From Fulvivirga imtechensis AK7 (lineage in GTDB: Bacteria; Bacteroidota; Bacteroidia; Cytophagales; Cyclobacteriaceae), in assembly GCF_000331535.1 (NCBI RefSeq), contig NZ_AMZN01000014.1, forward strand, positions 1 to 64,000: a DNA stretch of 64,000 nt. Reading direction: 5' to 3'. The position numbers and the translations under genes are program-made. The notes beneath the pieces are model-generated. The model saw only the letters and a program-made list of their open reading frames with translations. It did no database searches and had not been told where the DNA came from. Positions 1-9,030 of this stretch are shown piece after piece. Position 1 is the stretch's first letter, and every line of letters begins with the position of its first letter.

Positions 1-18
1 CTTCGGGTGTGCTATACA

Positions 19-49
19 GGCGTCTGACGACTCAAAACCGTCTGGCGCC
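19..49. repeat. Imperfect palindrome, copy 1 (REP-like)
   Basis: Arms GGCGTCTGACG (19-29) and CGTCTGGCGCC (39-49) pair over 11 positions with one T-T mismatch and one G-T wobble, leaving a 9-nt loop. The core resembles the palindrome at 138-168 in the same orientation, so the two look like a repeat pair about 119 bp apart. Function is unknown; a REP-type repeat is an inference from shape only. Confidence 0.5.
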
Positions 50-137
50 GGGTTGCTCACAGCAGTTTGGTATTTGGAACAAGAAGTTTGTCTGACCGCC
101 ACAATATTTCAGCTCTTGCTTTAGAAAGCACGGGTAC

Positions 138-168
138 CCCGTCAGCACGGCTCAAAGCCGTCTGACGG
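138..168. repeat. Imperfect palindrome, copy 2 (REP-like)
   Basis: CCGTCAGCACGGCT pairs with AGCCGTCTGACGG around a CAA loop with a single bulged base, giving a GC-rich hairpin of about 13 bp. It shares the core CTCAAA.CCGTCTG.CG with the palindrome at 19-49. There is no T-run after it, so it is not a classical terminator. Confidence 0.5.
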
Positions 169-551
169 ATATCAACCGAAGGTCGTTCCAAGCAATTGTA
201 TCCACATGTATGAGGAAAACCCTCACCGCATTCAAAACAACACGGCATACATATTTTACGCTGAACGGTTTTTACTATATCAAAGAAAATCAGGCAAATA
301 ACCTTATAGATCAAGGACAAGAGGCAGCTTCTGATCATCATAGAAACTATAAACATTTGAAAGCTTTACCCGGTGTCAACCCCATGACTAATTATTACCG
401 GAGAGATCAATCCTACGGGGTAGAAACTTACGCCCGGTTTTTGCTTTTATGTACTGGTATCGAATAAATTTCCCGGAAGCCTAAACCAGAGATTACCTGG
501 GTTTTAGAAAATCTGATAGCAACAAAGCCCTGGCGGCCCGAAGTAAAGGAT

Positions 552-1700
552 ATGAAAAAGCTTATCTCCAATAATTTAAAAATCAGACTACGAACTGTAG
601 TGTTTATCACCATAGGTTGGATCTTTTTGGGGGTCCTGAACATATATTATAATCATCTGGTACGGCTATCGCAGCAAGCCTTCGAATTCAATGATTATGA
701 ACTTGAGACGGTGCTGGTTACTAATGCATTCGCTGTATTCATTGGTGGGCTTGTCGGGGGGTCTCTGATGATATTCTTTTTAAAAGATAAGCTTCGCAGA
801 TTTCCATTAGGGCTGGTGATCATTATCAATACCCTTTCATTTATCCTGATCATTGCCCTGGTAAGTATCCTTGCTTTTGTTTTTTACTATTGGCTATTAG
901 CAGGACCTTCTTATTTTGACGGAGATCTCTGGTTTAACCTTGAACAGTTCATTTTCAGTTATGCATTCTTGCTTAACCTGATCGTTTGGACGGTAATTTC
1001 AACTACAACCATGGTCATTCTGCAAGTCAATGATAAATATGGAAGAGGCATGTTCCTGGACTCCATTTTGGGCCGATATCATACACCAAAACACGAAGAG
1101 CGGATATTTATGTTTCTTGATCTGAAGTCTTCTACAACTATTGCCGAACAGTTGGGTCACAAAAAGTACTTCAAATTGCTTAACAGGTTTTTTGATGATG
1201 TTACAAAGGGTGTTATAGAAAGCAAAGGAGAAATTTATCAGTACGTGGGTGATGAAATTGTGATCACGTGGAAAATGAATGAAGGCCTGGAAGGCGCCAA
1301 CTGTGTTAGATGCTTCTTTGAAATTGAGCGCATAATCAATAAAAAGGCCTATAAATATATGGAAAAGTACAAGCTCACCCCTTCTTTTAAAGCAGCCCTG
1401 CATGGCGGAGAAGTAACAACGGGAGAGGTGGGTACCTTTAAAAAAGATATAGTGTTTACCGGAGATGTACTGAATACAACCTCGCGTATTGAAGATAAAT
1501 GTAATGAATTTGGCGCCAAATTACTGGTATCTGCCGATCTTGTAGCACAGCTACAGTTAGACGGGGAGTTTGAGGCAAAAGAAATCGGAAATGTTGAGCT
1601 GCGCGGTAAGCAGAACCCTGTAAAAGTATATACCATTTCAAGGTGTTTTGTCGGTGAGGAACAATTAGAAGATACGGAAGGGGCTTTGAACATGGCATAG
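552..1700 (+). CDS. Membrane-bound class III adenylate/guanylate cyclase
   Basis: A predicted membrane nucleotide cyclase of 382 aa. Residues 15-157 hold four hydrophobic segments. The class III cyclase domain follows from about 183 to 365. The first metal-binding Asp is in FLDLKSST (D190) and the second in YVGDEIV (D234). The transition-state Asn and Arg are seen in VLNTTSRIE (N308, R312). The position that usually carries the purine-selecting Lys reads Gln in IYQYVGDE, so cAMP versus cGMP cannot be decided. The ATG at 552 gives an intact N-terminus. The gene stands alone and converges on fabF, sharing a bidirectional terminator at 1717-1750. It would signal from the inner membrane, with the catalytic domain in the cytoplasm. 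Family assignment is firm; substrate is not. Confidence 0.85.
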   Translation: MKKLISNNLKIRLRTVVFITIGWIFLGVLNIYYNHLVRLSQQAFEFNDYELETVLVTNAFAVFIGGLVGGSLMIFFLKDKLRRFPLGLVIIINTLSFILIIALVSILAFVFYYWLLAGPSYFDGDLWFNLEQFIFSYAFLLNLIVWTVISTTTMVILQVNDKYGRGMFLDSILGRYHTPKHEERIFMFLDLKSSTTIAEQLGHKKYFKLLNRFFDDVTKGVIESKGEIYQYVGDEIVITWKMNEGLEGANCVRCFFEIERIINKKAYKYMEKYKLTPSFKAALHGGEVTTGEVGTFKKDIVFTGDVLNTTSRIEDKCNEFGAKLLVSADLVAQLQLDGEFEAKEIGNVELRGKQNPVKVYTISRCFVGEEQLEDTEGALNMA

Positions 1701-1716
1701 TACCCAGCCTGTCAGT

Positions 1717-1750
1717 ATTTTAAGCCGGCTTAAAAAAGCCGACTTAAAAT
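1717..1750. terminator. Bidirectional intrinsic terminator between cyclase and fabF
   Basis: A 15-bp stem with one mismatch (arms 1717-1731 and 1736-1750, loop AAAA) starts ATTTTAAG and ends CTTAAAAT, so both transcripts would end in a U-rich tract. It sits between convergent genes and fits termination of both. Confidence 0.75.
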
Positions 1751-1763
1751 AAAACCTGCCTAT

Positions 1764-3017
1764 TTATTTTCCCTCCCATTTTTTAAACAATGCTATTGCA
1801 TTATGTCCTCCAAAACCGAAGGTGTTGCTCATAGCATAGTTAATTGTTTTTTCTACCGGTTTGCCCAGGGTAAGGTCAATACCTTCAGGCATTTCGGGAT
1901 CAACATTAACGGTGTTAATTGTAGGTGGAATGATATTTTCCTGCACTGCCTTTACTGCGGCAATAGCTTCGACAGCGCCTGCTGCACCAAGTAAGTGCCC
2001 GGTCATTGATTTGGTAGCGCTGACATGAAGCCTGCTCAGATCATCTTTAAATAACCTGGCAATGGCATTAAGCTCTGAAACATCTCCTACGGGAGTGCTG
2101 GTAGCGTGAAGGTTGATGTAATCTATTTCCCCAGGCTTAATTTGGGCATCCTCCAGCGCCATCTCCATGGCCAGGATAGCGCCCAGGCCTTCCGGATGTG
2201 TGGCAGTAGCATGATATGCATCATTTGACATACCAGCGCCCACTATCTCCGCATAAATAGTAGCACCCCTTGCTTTTGCATGCTCCAACTCCTCCAGGAT
2301 CAGTGCACCAGCACCCTCACCCATTACAAAGCCATCACGATCTATATCAAAAGGTCTGGAAGCAGTAGCAGGATCATCGTTTCGGGTCGACAAAGCCTTC
2401 ATGGCTCCGAATCCACCGATACCAGCTCTGGTGATCGGGGCCTCAGAACCACCTGCCAGCATTAAATTGGCCTTCCCCCATTTGATATAGTTAAAGGCAT
2501 CCATAACAGCGCTTGTGGAAGATGCACATGCTGAGACAGTACAATAGTTTATTCCCCGGGCGCCATACCTAAGCGCAATAGCCCCGGAGGGCGTATCAAC
2601 CAATATTTTTGGAATAAAAAATGGGGAAAAGCGTGGACCACGATCAGAATGAGCATATTCTATCACCTCCCTTTCAAAAGTATCTATCCCCCCATTTCCC
2701 GAGGCCCAGATCACCCCAAATTTATTAAGATCGATCTTCTCCGGATCCAGGTGACTGTCCTTTACAGCCTGCTCTGATGCTATAAGGGCATAAAGGGTGA
2801 ATGGATCATTTTTTCTTACTTCTTTTCTGTCAAAATGATCTTCAAGATCCAATCCTTTCAGCTCACAGGCAAATTTTGTCTTAAATAGTTCTGTATCAAA
2901 TTTCGTGATCGCTGCAGCACCATTTTTGCCGGCAATGAGACTGCTCCAAAAGGTATTGGTATCATTCCCGATGGGAGTCAGTGCTCCTAGCCCTGTTATA
3001 ACTACTCGTCTTGTCAT
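1764..3017 (-). CDS. fabF: Beta-ketoacyl-ACP synthase II (KAS II)
   Basis: A condensing enzyme of fatty-acid elongation, 417 aa, the usual FabF length. The catalytic Cys lies in VSACASST (C164). The two active-site His are in NLHATSTP (H304) and TGHLLGAAG (H341), with the conserved Lys just before the latter (K336). The C-terminal SNTFGFGGHN loop is intact. The start is the ATG one base after the stop of the TetR-type gene at 3019, so the two genes form an operon. That arrangement suggests this copy is controlled by the repressor and may be a dedicated or auxiliary KAS rather than the housekeeping one (inference). Whether another fabF exists elsewhere cannot be seen here. Confidence 0.9.
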   Translation of the reverse strand: MTRRVVITGLGALTPIGNDTNTFWSSLIAGKNGAAAITKFDTELFKTKFACELKGLDLEDHFDRKEVRKNDPFTLYALIASEQAVKDSHLDPEKIDLNKFGVIWASGNGGIDTFEREVIEYAHSDRGPRFSPFFIPKILVDTPSGAIALRYGARGINYCTVSACASSTSAVMDAFNYIKWGKANLMLAGGSEAPITRAGIGGFGAMKALSTRNDDPATASRPFDIDRDGFVMGEGAGALILEELEHAKARGATIYAEIVGAGMSNDAYHATATHPEGLGAILAMEMALEDAQIKPGEIDYINLHATSTPVGDVSELNAIARLFKDDLSRLHVSATKSMTGHLLGAAGAVEAIAAVKAVQENIIPPTINTVNVDPEMPEGIDLTLGKPVEKTINYAMSNTFGFGGHNAIALFKKWEGK

Positions 3018-3018
3018 G

Positions 3019-3573
3019 TCAGTTAATTGTTAGGTCTAATTTTATCTGGTTTTTAATTTTTTGAAACTTCTCCCCGCCCACTACTCGGGCTATTTGCAAG
3101 CCGGCTGCAAGGCTGGTAACTACAACGGAAGCTTTATCTTCTGCCGTACCCTCAAAATGGAACGTCTGTGCTTTTCGGCCCTCCTCTAATAGCTGTGTGA
3201 GCCAATCCGTAACTTCCTTAACCATGATCCGGAGAGACTGTTGCATGCTTTCCGGAATAGCCATATAGTCACTGGATAGAGAGCCTACCATGCAAATCCT
3301 ATTGTTCTTTAGATTATTATCATATATTCCGAAAAACTGATCCAGTTGCTCTATATAATCCAAATGCGCTGTGAGCTTGCTCCACTCGCACAGCCGCACC
3401 CGCTCCTGGTCAATTACTGCACAACCTAATATCTCTTTAGACGGAAAGTGATAATGAATAGCCGCATTTTTTACCGACAACGGCTTAGAAATATCATTGA
3501 AGCTGAAGGCATTATATCCCTTGCACTGTATAAGATCTTTGGCAATGTCCAATATCTTTTCACGGGTGGTCAT
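3019..3573 (-). CDS. TetR/AcrR-family transcriptional regulator
   Basis: A 184-aa repressor starting at MTTREKILD. The N-terminal helix-turn-helix spans about residues 5-50 (REKILDIAKDLI ... AIHYHFPSKEIL), typical of TetR. The rest is a helical ligand and dimerisation domain with no specific ligand signature. An upstream in-frame start at 3609 would add 12 hydrophobic residues. I prefer 3573 because a perfect 7-bp inverted repeat (3584-3601) lies just upstream and fits an autoregulatory operator. The gene overlaps nothing and is followed after 1 bp by fabF, so it probably controls that gene and itself. The effector may be an acyl compound (inference). Confidence 0.85.
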   Translation of the reverse strand: MTTREKILDIAKDLIQCKGYNAFSFNDISKPLSVKNAAIHYHFPSKEILGCAVIDQERVRLCEWSKLTAHLDYIEQLDQFFGIYDNNLKNNRICMVGSLSSDYMAIPESMQQSLRIMVKEVTDWLTQLLEEGRKAQTFHFEGTAEDKASVVVTSLAAGLQIARVVGGEKFQKIKNQIKLDLTIN

Positions 3574-3583
3574 CAACACAAAC

Positions 3584-3601
3584 TTACTTATTAGTAAGTA
3601 A
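3584..3601. promoter_or_regulatory. Candidate TetR-type operator
   Basis: The palindrome TTACTTA-TTAG-TAAGTAA has 7-bp perfect half-sites. It lies 11-28 bp upstream of the ATG of the tetR-type gene. Size, symmetry and place match operators of autoregulated TetR/AcrR proteins. Regulation is inferred from position. Confidence 0.6.
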
Positions 3602-3629
3602 ACAACCAAGTACCCTCCTGATCTTGGGA

Positions 3630-4037
3630 CTATTTTTGCAGGAACAACTCCGATAGCGCCGGAATATTCTTTATCCTTTGGCAGTTATCAACAGTTATTG
3701 GCTTTTCTATATAGCCAAAAACTCTTTCAAATTCTTTGGCTTTCTCATGATCCGCTCTGTCTACCGAAGATGTTACGATGATAACATATACCTGATCTGC
3801 AAACGGTGTCTCATCTAGTGCATTAAGGAATTGCCAACCATTCATAACAGGCATGTTGATATCCAATAGTACCAGGTAAGCCGTATCATTGGTTAGATTT
3901 GCCGAAATACACTCCAGAGCTTCCCTGCCATTAATTGCTGTCATCGGTTGAGCGGATAACTCGCTTTCGGCAACTACATTTTCATGTATAAAGGTGATCA
4001 CCTCATCATCATCCACAATAAGTGTTTTCAAAGTCAT
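3630..4037 (-). CDS. Single-domain response regulator (CheY-like receiver)
   Basis: A 135-aa stand-alone receiver. Acidic residues DDDE (9-12), the phospho-acceptor D59 in LLDINMP, the Thr/Ser at 89-90 (VTSS) and K112 in EKPI make a complete receiver site. There is no output domain, so it must act by protein contact or as a phosphorelay intermediate. Its ATG overlaps the stop of the preceding REC-PAS-HisKA gene by 4 bp, so the two are translationally coupled and probably form one signalling pair. The 'MNGWQFL' and 'EKPI' context is common in receivers that follow PAS kinases in Bacteroidota. Confidence 0.85.
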   Translation of the reverse strand: MTLKTLIVDDDEVITFIHENVVAESELSAQPMTAINGREALECISANLTNDTAYLVLLDINMPVMNGWQFLNALDETPFADQVYVIIVTSSVDRADHEKAKEFERVFGYIEKPITVDNCQRIKNIPALSELFLQK

Positions 4038-5044
4038 TCTTTATAATTTTTTATAACCTCCGATTTTCTAACTATATCTCTCACAATATCATCGAGTTCT
4101 CTGGCTGAACTCATTACCAGCTCCAATATCTCTTTAGGCTCCTTTTTTCCTGTTTTCTTCAGAGAAAGCATATTGAGCAACCCCATCATACGCGCAAGAG
4201 GGGCTCGTACCACGTGAGACTGTGACCAGGCAATTTCATATAACCGCTCATTTTGTTCCTCAATGGCTTGCATATACCGTACCCTGTCTGTTATATCCAA
4301 TGAAAGCACCAGACGCGCCCGATTACCCTCAAATTCAATTAAATTACTCTTGATGTCAACATAAATGAGTTCCCCTGTTTTTTTTATATGCCTATATTCT
4401 CCCCACGAGAAGATACCCGATTTCTTATTAGCTTTTACAATACTTTCCACCATTTCTATGTCCTCCTCAGGGCGGATATCTTTGATCGTCATATTCAAAA
4501 ATTCCTCGCGGCTGTATCCATAGTTTCTTATGGCGGCTTCATTTACATTTAAAAATTTAAGGGTATCTACATCAAAAACCCACATAGGGATTGGGCTGAA
4601 GCTAAAGAGACTTTGATACCTTTCTTCGGAGTCCCTCAACTTATGGGCTATGCTTTTCTTCTCCAGGTTATATGCTATACTTTTTGTAAGATAAGAGCCG
4701 TTCAAATCACTTTTTCGAAGACAATCCGATATCCCAGGAGAAAGTGTTTTGGCTGTAAACTCCTTGTCACTGCCGCTACAAAGTACAATTACAGGTATAT
4801 CATTTGCCAATTGACCCAGATCGCTGACCTGTTTTCCGGCAGTATTATCCTGTAGTGATACATCAAGTAAAATAACATCGTAGTGGAAGCCTCGTGTTAA
4901 ACTTTCCCGGGCCTGATCAAACGTTTTTGCATGATGAATGATGGGTTTTATGATCTCTTCTTTGAGAAATTTTATGATCTGCGATGCATCATCGGCACTG
5001 TTCTCAACTAATAAAATAGTAAGCTCTCTTTCAATTACATTCAT
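4034..5044 (-). CDS. REC-PAS-HisKA protein without ATPase domain
   Basis: A 336-aa protein if started at MNVIEREL (5044); an upstream start at 5077 would add 11 residues. In order: a receiver-like domain (about 1-120, ILLVENSADD and VILLDVSL), a coiled linker, a PAS domain (about 140-255, ending in the PAC-like LVLSLDITDRVRY), and a dimerisation/phospho-acceptor helix pair with an H-box SHVVRAPLARM (His about 277). The protein stops after this helix pair, and no N, G1 or G2 box of an HATPase domain follows. It could be phosphorylated in trans or act as a phosphotransfer scaffold for the receiver encoded next to it (4-bp overlap). No frameshift is visible downstream, because the neighbouring gene begins immediately. 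Confidence 0.75.
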   Translation of the reverse strand: MNVIERELTILLVENSADDASQIIKFLKEEIIKPIIHHAKTFDQARESLTRGFHYDVILLDVSLQDNTAGKQVSDLGQLANDIPVIVLCSGSDKEFTAKTLSPGISDCLRKSDLNGSYLTKSIAYNLEKKSIAHKLRDSEERYQSLFSFSPIPMWVFDVDTLKFLNVNEAAIRNYGYSREEFLNMTIKDIRPEEDIEMVESIVKANKKSGIFSWGEYRHIKKTGELIYVDIKSNLIEFEGNRARLVLSLDITDRVRYMQAIEEQNERLYEIAWSQSHVVRAPLARMMGLLNMLSLKKTGKKEPKEILELVMSSARELDDIVRDIVRKSEVIKNYKE

Positions 5045-5220
5045 TAAGGAATACTTTTCATGAACTCCCACCCGCAAAAATGGACATTACGTCTGGGCTT
5101 ATATAAAAAATTAGATTACATGTTTAATATGATCTGTTTAGTCAAGCGGCTTATTAACAAAAGTTGATTGCCGGATTTCGGGTAAACAGAACCAGCATTG
5201 CCGCTCTATCTTTTACTTTA

Positions 5221-5360
5221 CAGGAGTTCGACCTAGCAAAAAACCGACTAAAGGCATGCATCCCAGGAAAATCGCCCCAAAACCCTCTGTTTAGGGTCAT
5301 CCTCAAGAATGGATGACGCCCATTTTCAAGCATTTATCCAGAACTCACGTTACTTTAATT
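5221..5360. mobile_element. MITE-like element, degenerate copy B
   Basis: A diverged, shortened copy of the element seen at 9031-9267. The left end reads GGAGTTCGACCTAG and the right end AGAACTCACGTTACTT. Inside, GGATGACGCCCATTTTCAAG matches the corresponding part of copy A at high identity. It has no coding capacity. It lies between two minus-strand transcription units. Confidence 0.6.
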
Positions 5361-5423
5361 AAAATATTTTCATTTATCCAAAGAAAACAGCCGCACAAGG
5401 ATTATTGTTAAAAACTACCTCAG

Positions 5424-5625
5424 ATCCTGGTTGATCCCTGCTGTTCGCCAAATACAATTCTTATCCTTTTAGCTACTTGTAGGAGATTTGTTACATAGTT
5501 CTTTAAATGAAACATCACCATCTGGCTGATGCTGATAGACCTTCCCCAATGAACACGTTCAAGGTGGGGATTGCTACATTTCCTTCGCCATAATGTTAAT
5601 TTGTGAATTTTCCTGGAGACACTAC
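5424..5625. repeat. Dispersed repeat, family 2 (copy 1)
   Basis: On the minus strand the element begins near 5623 with TGTCTCCAGGAAAATTCACA and continues through a GCAATCCCC ... GGGGA inverted motif. The same opening is seen at 22782 (minus) and 54511 (plus), and the GCAATCCCC motif is shared with the 54.5 kb copy. It is non-coding; the far boundary is uncertain. Confidence 0.5.
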
Positions 5626-5799
5626 ATAGCATCAGCATTTATCGTCCAGGGCCAGTACTTTAGCAAAAAAGGGGAATTAATGATCCACAGGAAAATCCAG
5701 TCTTGCTTCTTTCTTACATAAATGCTTTTATAAACCAATTTGAATTTGCGCTGAGACATCGCTCAGGAATGAGTTGCTCCTACCAGAATGACCATTAAA

Positions 5800-5844
5800 A
5801 GAAGTAATCCCATTTACCTGGGATGCAATGATGGGATTACTTCT
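5800..5844 (-). terminator. Intrinsic terminator after the AsmA-like gene
   Basis: A perfect 14-bp stem, AGAAGTAATCCCAT (5800-5813) against ATGGGATTACTTCT (5831-5844), lies 40 bp beyond the AsmA-like stop. On the minus strand the stem is followed by TTTTAA. It may also stop plus-strand readthrough. Confidence 0.75.
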
Positions 5845-5883
5845 ATGCTTTTGCGATGCCGAATTGTTTGAGCGTGTTCTCTT

Positions 5884-8874
5884 TTAATTTCCGCCCTTCT
5901 TTTTCTTTTTAAAGAGATCCTTGATCTTATCCTTTGCTTCTTCCTCCACTTGCTTCTTCAGGTCTCCATCTTCCGTTTTAGTAGTATCTTTCTTATCCCC
6001 TCCTAAAATGTTCCCGATCACCTCTTTGGCCTTGTCGTCCTTCACTTCATCCAGCAGATCGGTGGCAGCACCTTTTACCTCTTCTTTTGCTTTCTCCTTC
6101 ACGGCTGTTTTTACCTCTTGTTTCTGATCGGTCATTAATAGTTTCGGCTGGGGATTATCATAAGTACCCCCTAGTCCAATTGTAACTGGTATGGTGGAAT
6201 TAGGATCCGTTTTTCCTCCGGTATAGGATGATACAAAGCTACTGAACTGAGACCCCAGCTTACCGGCGGGTACATCCATTTTCAAATCATAGCCAATGCT
6301 TCCATCCAGAGCGGTAGCACCTGAAATAGTAGTTTTATAGTTGCCAAGCTTCACATCAAAAGGCTTCACTTTTAGCTTACCATCCTCAATGGTCACTGAC
6401 ATCAGTACGTCCTTCATCGTTACATTATCAGTATCTTCGAGTTTGGTGAGACTTGTAATGCCTTTTACGATCTTAGAATCACTCAGTGTAGCCTGAGCAA
6501 CTTTCAGAAGGCCTCCACCGGACACTGACTTAAGATCAGGCATCATTTCCTGATCGAGTAGACCTTTTACATTGAAATCTGTTGACACTGTGCCGTTTAC
6601 ATTTTTTGCAATAGGAGCAAAGCCCTGTACTAATGAAAAAGTTTGATAGGCTTTCTGAATGGAGAGATCCTGTATACCAAGCTTGAAATCATACTGCGGC
6701 TTTTCAATATCACGGGCATCATAAGCGCCATTCACTACAAAAGCACCGCCAAGAAGGTTGAATTTCAGGTTGCTTAGGTTAGCCACTCCACCCCTAACGA
6801 TAATATCGCCCGTTGCATTGGTAATCTCCATGTCCATTACCTTCGCTGTCTTAATATTTGATTTAAGTACGAAATCGATATTCTCAGGTACCTGGATCAC
6901 ACCATATGACGCCTCTTCCTGACCTACTGCAGGTGCAGCCTCCTCTTCCTCGGTCATAAACTCATTAAGATCAAGTAAGGTAGAACTGAAGTTCATTGTG
7001 CCTTTTATAGTCTGATTTTCGCCAAACATATAGCCAATGTAGTTACTTATGGATCCATTAATGCTCATGTCGCTTTTACCGACAGTACCTTTATAATTGG
7101 AAAGTGTCATCTGTCTGGGATCAAAAGAAGCAGTTGCAGAAGTGATAGTCACATCATAGGGTAGTTCCTTATCAGCATATTTAAAATTTTGCACTGTCAC
7201 TGTACCGCTGGTAGGGAGTTTTTCATAACGCTCCGCATCAAGATCGGACATTCTACCTGCAGTGCTGATATCAGCGTTGATCTTCCCTGCGAGTGTCATG
7301 CCCTCAACAGGGAATACTTTGGTGATCTTTTCCAGGTCGATACCTCCTTTGGCAGAAAGATTCCAGGTATAATTGTCGAGGTTTTCGAGTACCAGATTAG
7401 CCTTAAATGGTTCGCCATCCATGACCATACTAAAATTGTTAACGATAGCTTTGAAGTCACTCATTTTACCGGTAGGGTCCGTCACCTTTGATTCAAAATT
7501 TACATTTTCGAGAGCGTAAGGAAATTCTGATGTTTTTACATAGCCATCTTTCAGGCTCATGGTAGCATCAATTTTGGGAATTACCTGCTTCACGCTATCA
7601 TAGATCCCCGAAGCTGTCAGATCAATATTGAAGCTTCCCCTCATGTTCATTCCTTCCATCGGGAACATCGTACTGAGTTCACCGAGATTCAGGTTCCCCT
7701 TCACTTCGGCATCCATGTCGTAGTTATACAGATTTTTCACTAACATTTTGGCATCAATCGGGTTTTTGCCAAAATCCATGTGAAACTGCTTGAGGTGAAC
7801 AGTAGTATTGTCAATATTGCCATCCTTATTATCCACAAGCAGGTCCATGTTGATATTTTTTATGGCCGTTGGAAGATCCGGATACTTAAACATAGCCTCA
7901 TTCACCTGTAAAGCAAGGTTAAATGCGGGCATATTTAAGCTGTCATATTTACCCTTTACCGCTCCATTAAAGGCTAGTGTCCCCTCAGTTTGTATGTCTC
8001 CAAAATCTGCAGTATAAACCCCTGGCACCAGGGACAGCAGGCTTTTAAAAGTATTTTCCTGTGTGCCATAGGTGATGTCCATATCCATGCTGCCATCTTC
8101 CAGCAAAGCCAGAAATCCATCAAAACTCAGGCTAAAATCATTGACCTTCACTGCATTTTCTTTAAAAGTATATCTGCTGTACTCATCACTTATGCTCAGC
8201 ACCATGTTTGCTTCTAAGGTTTTGCCGGAGATATACTCGGTACCGTCAAAATTTACATCTACCGAACCAACCTTGGTATAAGTATTCAGATCAAATACAT
8301 CCTGAGTAAAATCTCCGCTACCACTGTGCTGAAGGTTCTTTAACTCCATTCTGAAAGGTAAGGTCTGATCATCGTACACCACATGACCGTCTTTTATTTC
8401 CCAATGATCTATCCCTATGTTATATTTTACGGCTGCTGTGTCTGCTTCCCCTTCATCTGCCGGTGACGAGGCATCTGCGATAGCAATATCATAGTTCGCG
8501 GTTCCATCAGGCAGTACCTTGATAAAAACTTCCGGGTGGTTAAGCTTTATACCATTGATCTTGATTTGATCTCCAAACAGGCTAAAAAGATCAACCTCTA
8601 CCTCAAATTCCTGAACTGCGAAAAGGATCTGCCCTTCGAACGGGGCCCGGTTGATCACTCCAAAGTTATTGAGCCCTGCTGTTACATTCGGAAAATTGGA
8701 AAACAGGGAAAGGCGGAAATCATCAGTATCCCAGACAATATCTGCATTTACCGATTCGGCCAATGCTTTATCTATACTGGCCTTTATGTCGTCTTTAAAT
8801 ACTACCGGAATTATAAATGCTGCCGCCAATAATATCACAACGATACTTGCTATGACAATCAGGACTTTTTTCAT
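5884..8874 (-). CDS. AsmA-family envelope protein
   Basis: A 996-aa protein of the AsmA type (inter-membrane lipid transport and outer-membrane homeostasis in other Gram-negative bacteria). An N-terminal membrane anchor spans residues 3-25 (VLIVIASIVVILLAAAFIIPVV in outline). The rest is predicted to lie in the periplasm and is rich in beta strands with repeated G.....N.... patterns. The C-terminal AsmA-like region ends near 'IPVTIGLGGTYDNPQPKLL' (about 905-925). A charged Lys/Glu-rich tail finishes in KKKKKGGN. It is a single-gene unit with its own terminator at 5800-5844 and a MITE-like element upstream. Family identity is clear; the lipid cargo cannot be told from sequence. Confidence 0.85.
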   Translation of the reverse strand: MKKVLIVIASIVVILLAAAFIIPVVFKDDIKASIDKALAESVNADIVWDTDDFRLSLFSNFPNVTAGLNNFGVINRAPFEGQILFAVQEFEVEVDLFSLFGDQIKINGIKLNHPEVFIKVLPDGTANYDIAIADASSPADEGEADTAAVKYNIGIDHWEIKDGHVVYDDQTLPFRMELKNLQHSGSGDFTQDVFDLNTYTKVGSVDVNFDGTEYISGKTLEANMVLSISDEYSRYTFKENAVKVNDFSLSFDGFLALLEDGSMDMDITYGTQENTFKSLLSLVPGVYTADFGDIQTEGTLAFNGAVKGKYDSLNMPAFNLALQVNEAMFKYPDLPTAIKNINMDLLVDNKDGNIDNTTVHLKQFHMDFGKNPIDAKMLVKNLYNYDMDAEVKGNLNLGELSTMFPMEGMNMRGSFNIDLTASGIYDSVKQVIPKIDATMSLKDGYVKTSEFPYALENVNFESKVTDPTGKMSDFKAIVNNFSMVMDGEPFKANLVLENLDNYTWNLSAKGGIDLEKITKVFPVEGMTLAGKINADISTAGRMSDLDAERYEKLPTSGTVTVQNFKYADKELPYDVTITSATASFDPRQMTLSNYKGTVGKSDMSINGSISNYIGYMFGENQTIKGTMNFSSTLLDLNEFMTEEEEAAPAVGQEEASYGVIQVPENIDFVLKSNIKTAKVMDMEITNATGDIIVRGGVANLSNLKFNLLGGAFVVNGAYDARDIEKPQYDFKLGIQDLSIQKAYQTFSLVQGFAPIAKNVNGTVSTDFNVKGLLDQEMMPDLKSVSGGGLLKVAQATLSDSKIVKGITSLTKLEDTDNVTMKDVLMSVTIEDGKLKVKPFDVKLGNYKTTISGATALDGSIGYDLKMDVPAGKLGSQFSSFVSSYTGGKTDPNSTIPVTIGLGGTYDNPQPKLLMTDQKQEVKTAVKEKAKEEVKGAATDLLDEVKDDKAKEVIGNILGGDKKDTTKTEDGDLKKQVEEEAKDKIKDLFKKKKKGGN

Positions 8875-9030
8875 GTGTATGTAATTTTAATATTGAGATT
8901 TAGTATTGAGTATTAAGACCAAAGTAAGCAATCAATCTTATCGGAGGCCTATTATGTTAAGTATTATTCAGTTCGTCTTATATTAACCAAATTTAATAAA
9001 GAATAATGCAATATCTAAGTTAGAAATTAT

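Larger units (their letters stand above)
1..551. other. Gene-free left edge with paired palindromes
   Basis: No convincing gene lies before the cyclase start at 552. The open frames here have no recognisable protein family, no signal peptide and low-complexity composition. The stretch holds two related imperfect palindromes, at 19-49 and 138-168, listed separately. A coding remnant entering from outside the window cannot be excluded, because one plus-strand frame is open from base 2 to a TAG near 122. Confidence 0.5.

Noticed and set aside
57-467. Two overlapping open frames of 85-99 codons on opposite strands at the left edge
   Set aside because: No family resemblance, odd composition, and they cross the palindrome at 138-168. 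Treated as chance frames.
5420-5638. 72-codon minus-strand frame between two-component genes and AsmA
   Set aside because: It lies wholly inside dispersed repeat DNA and has no signal or domain.
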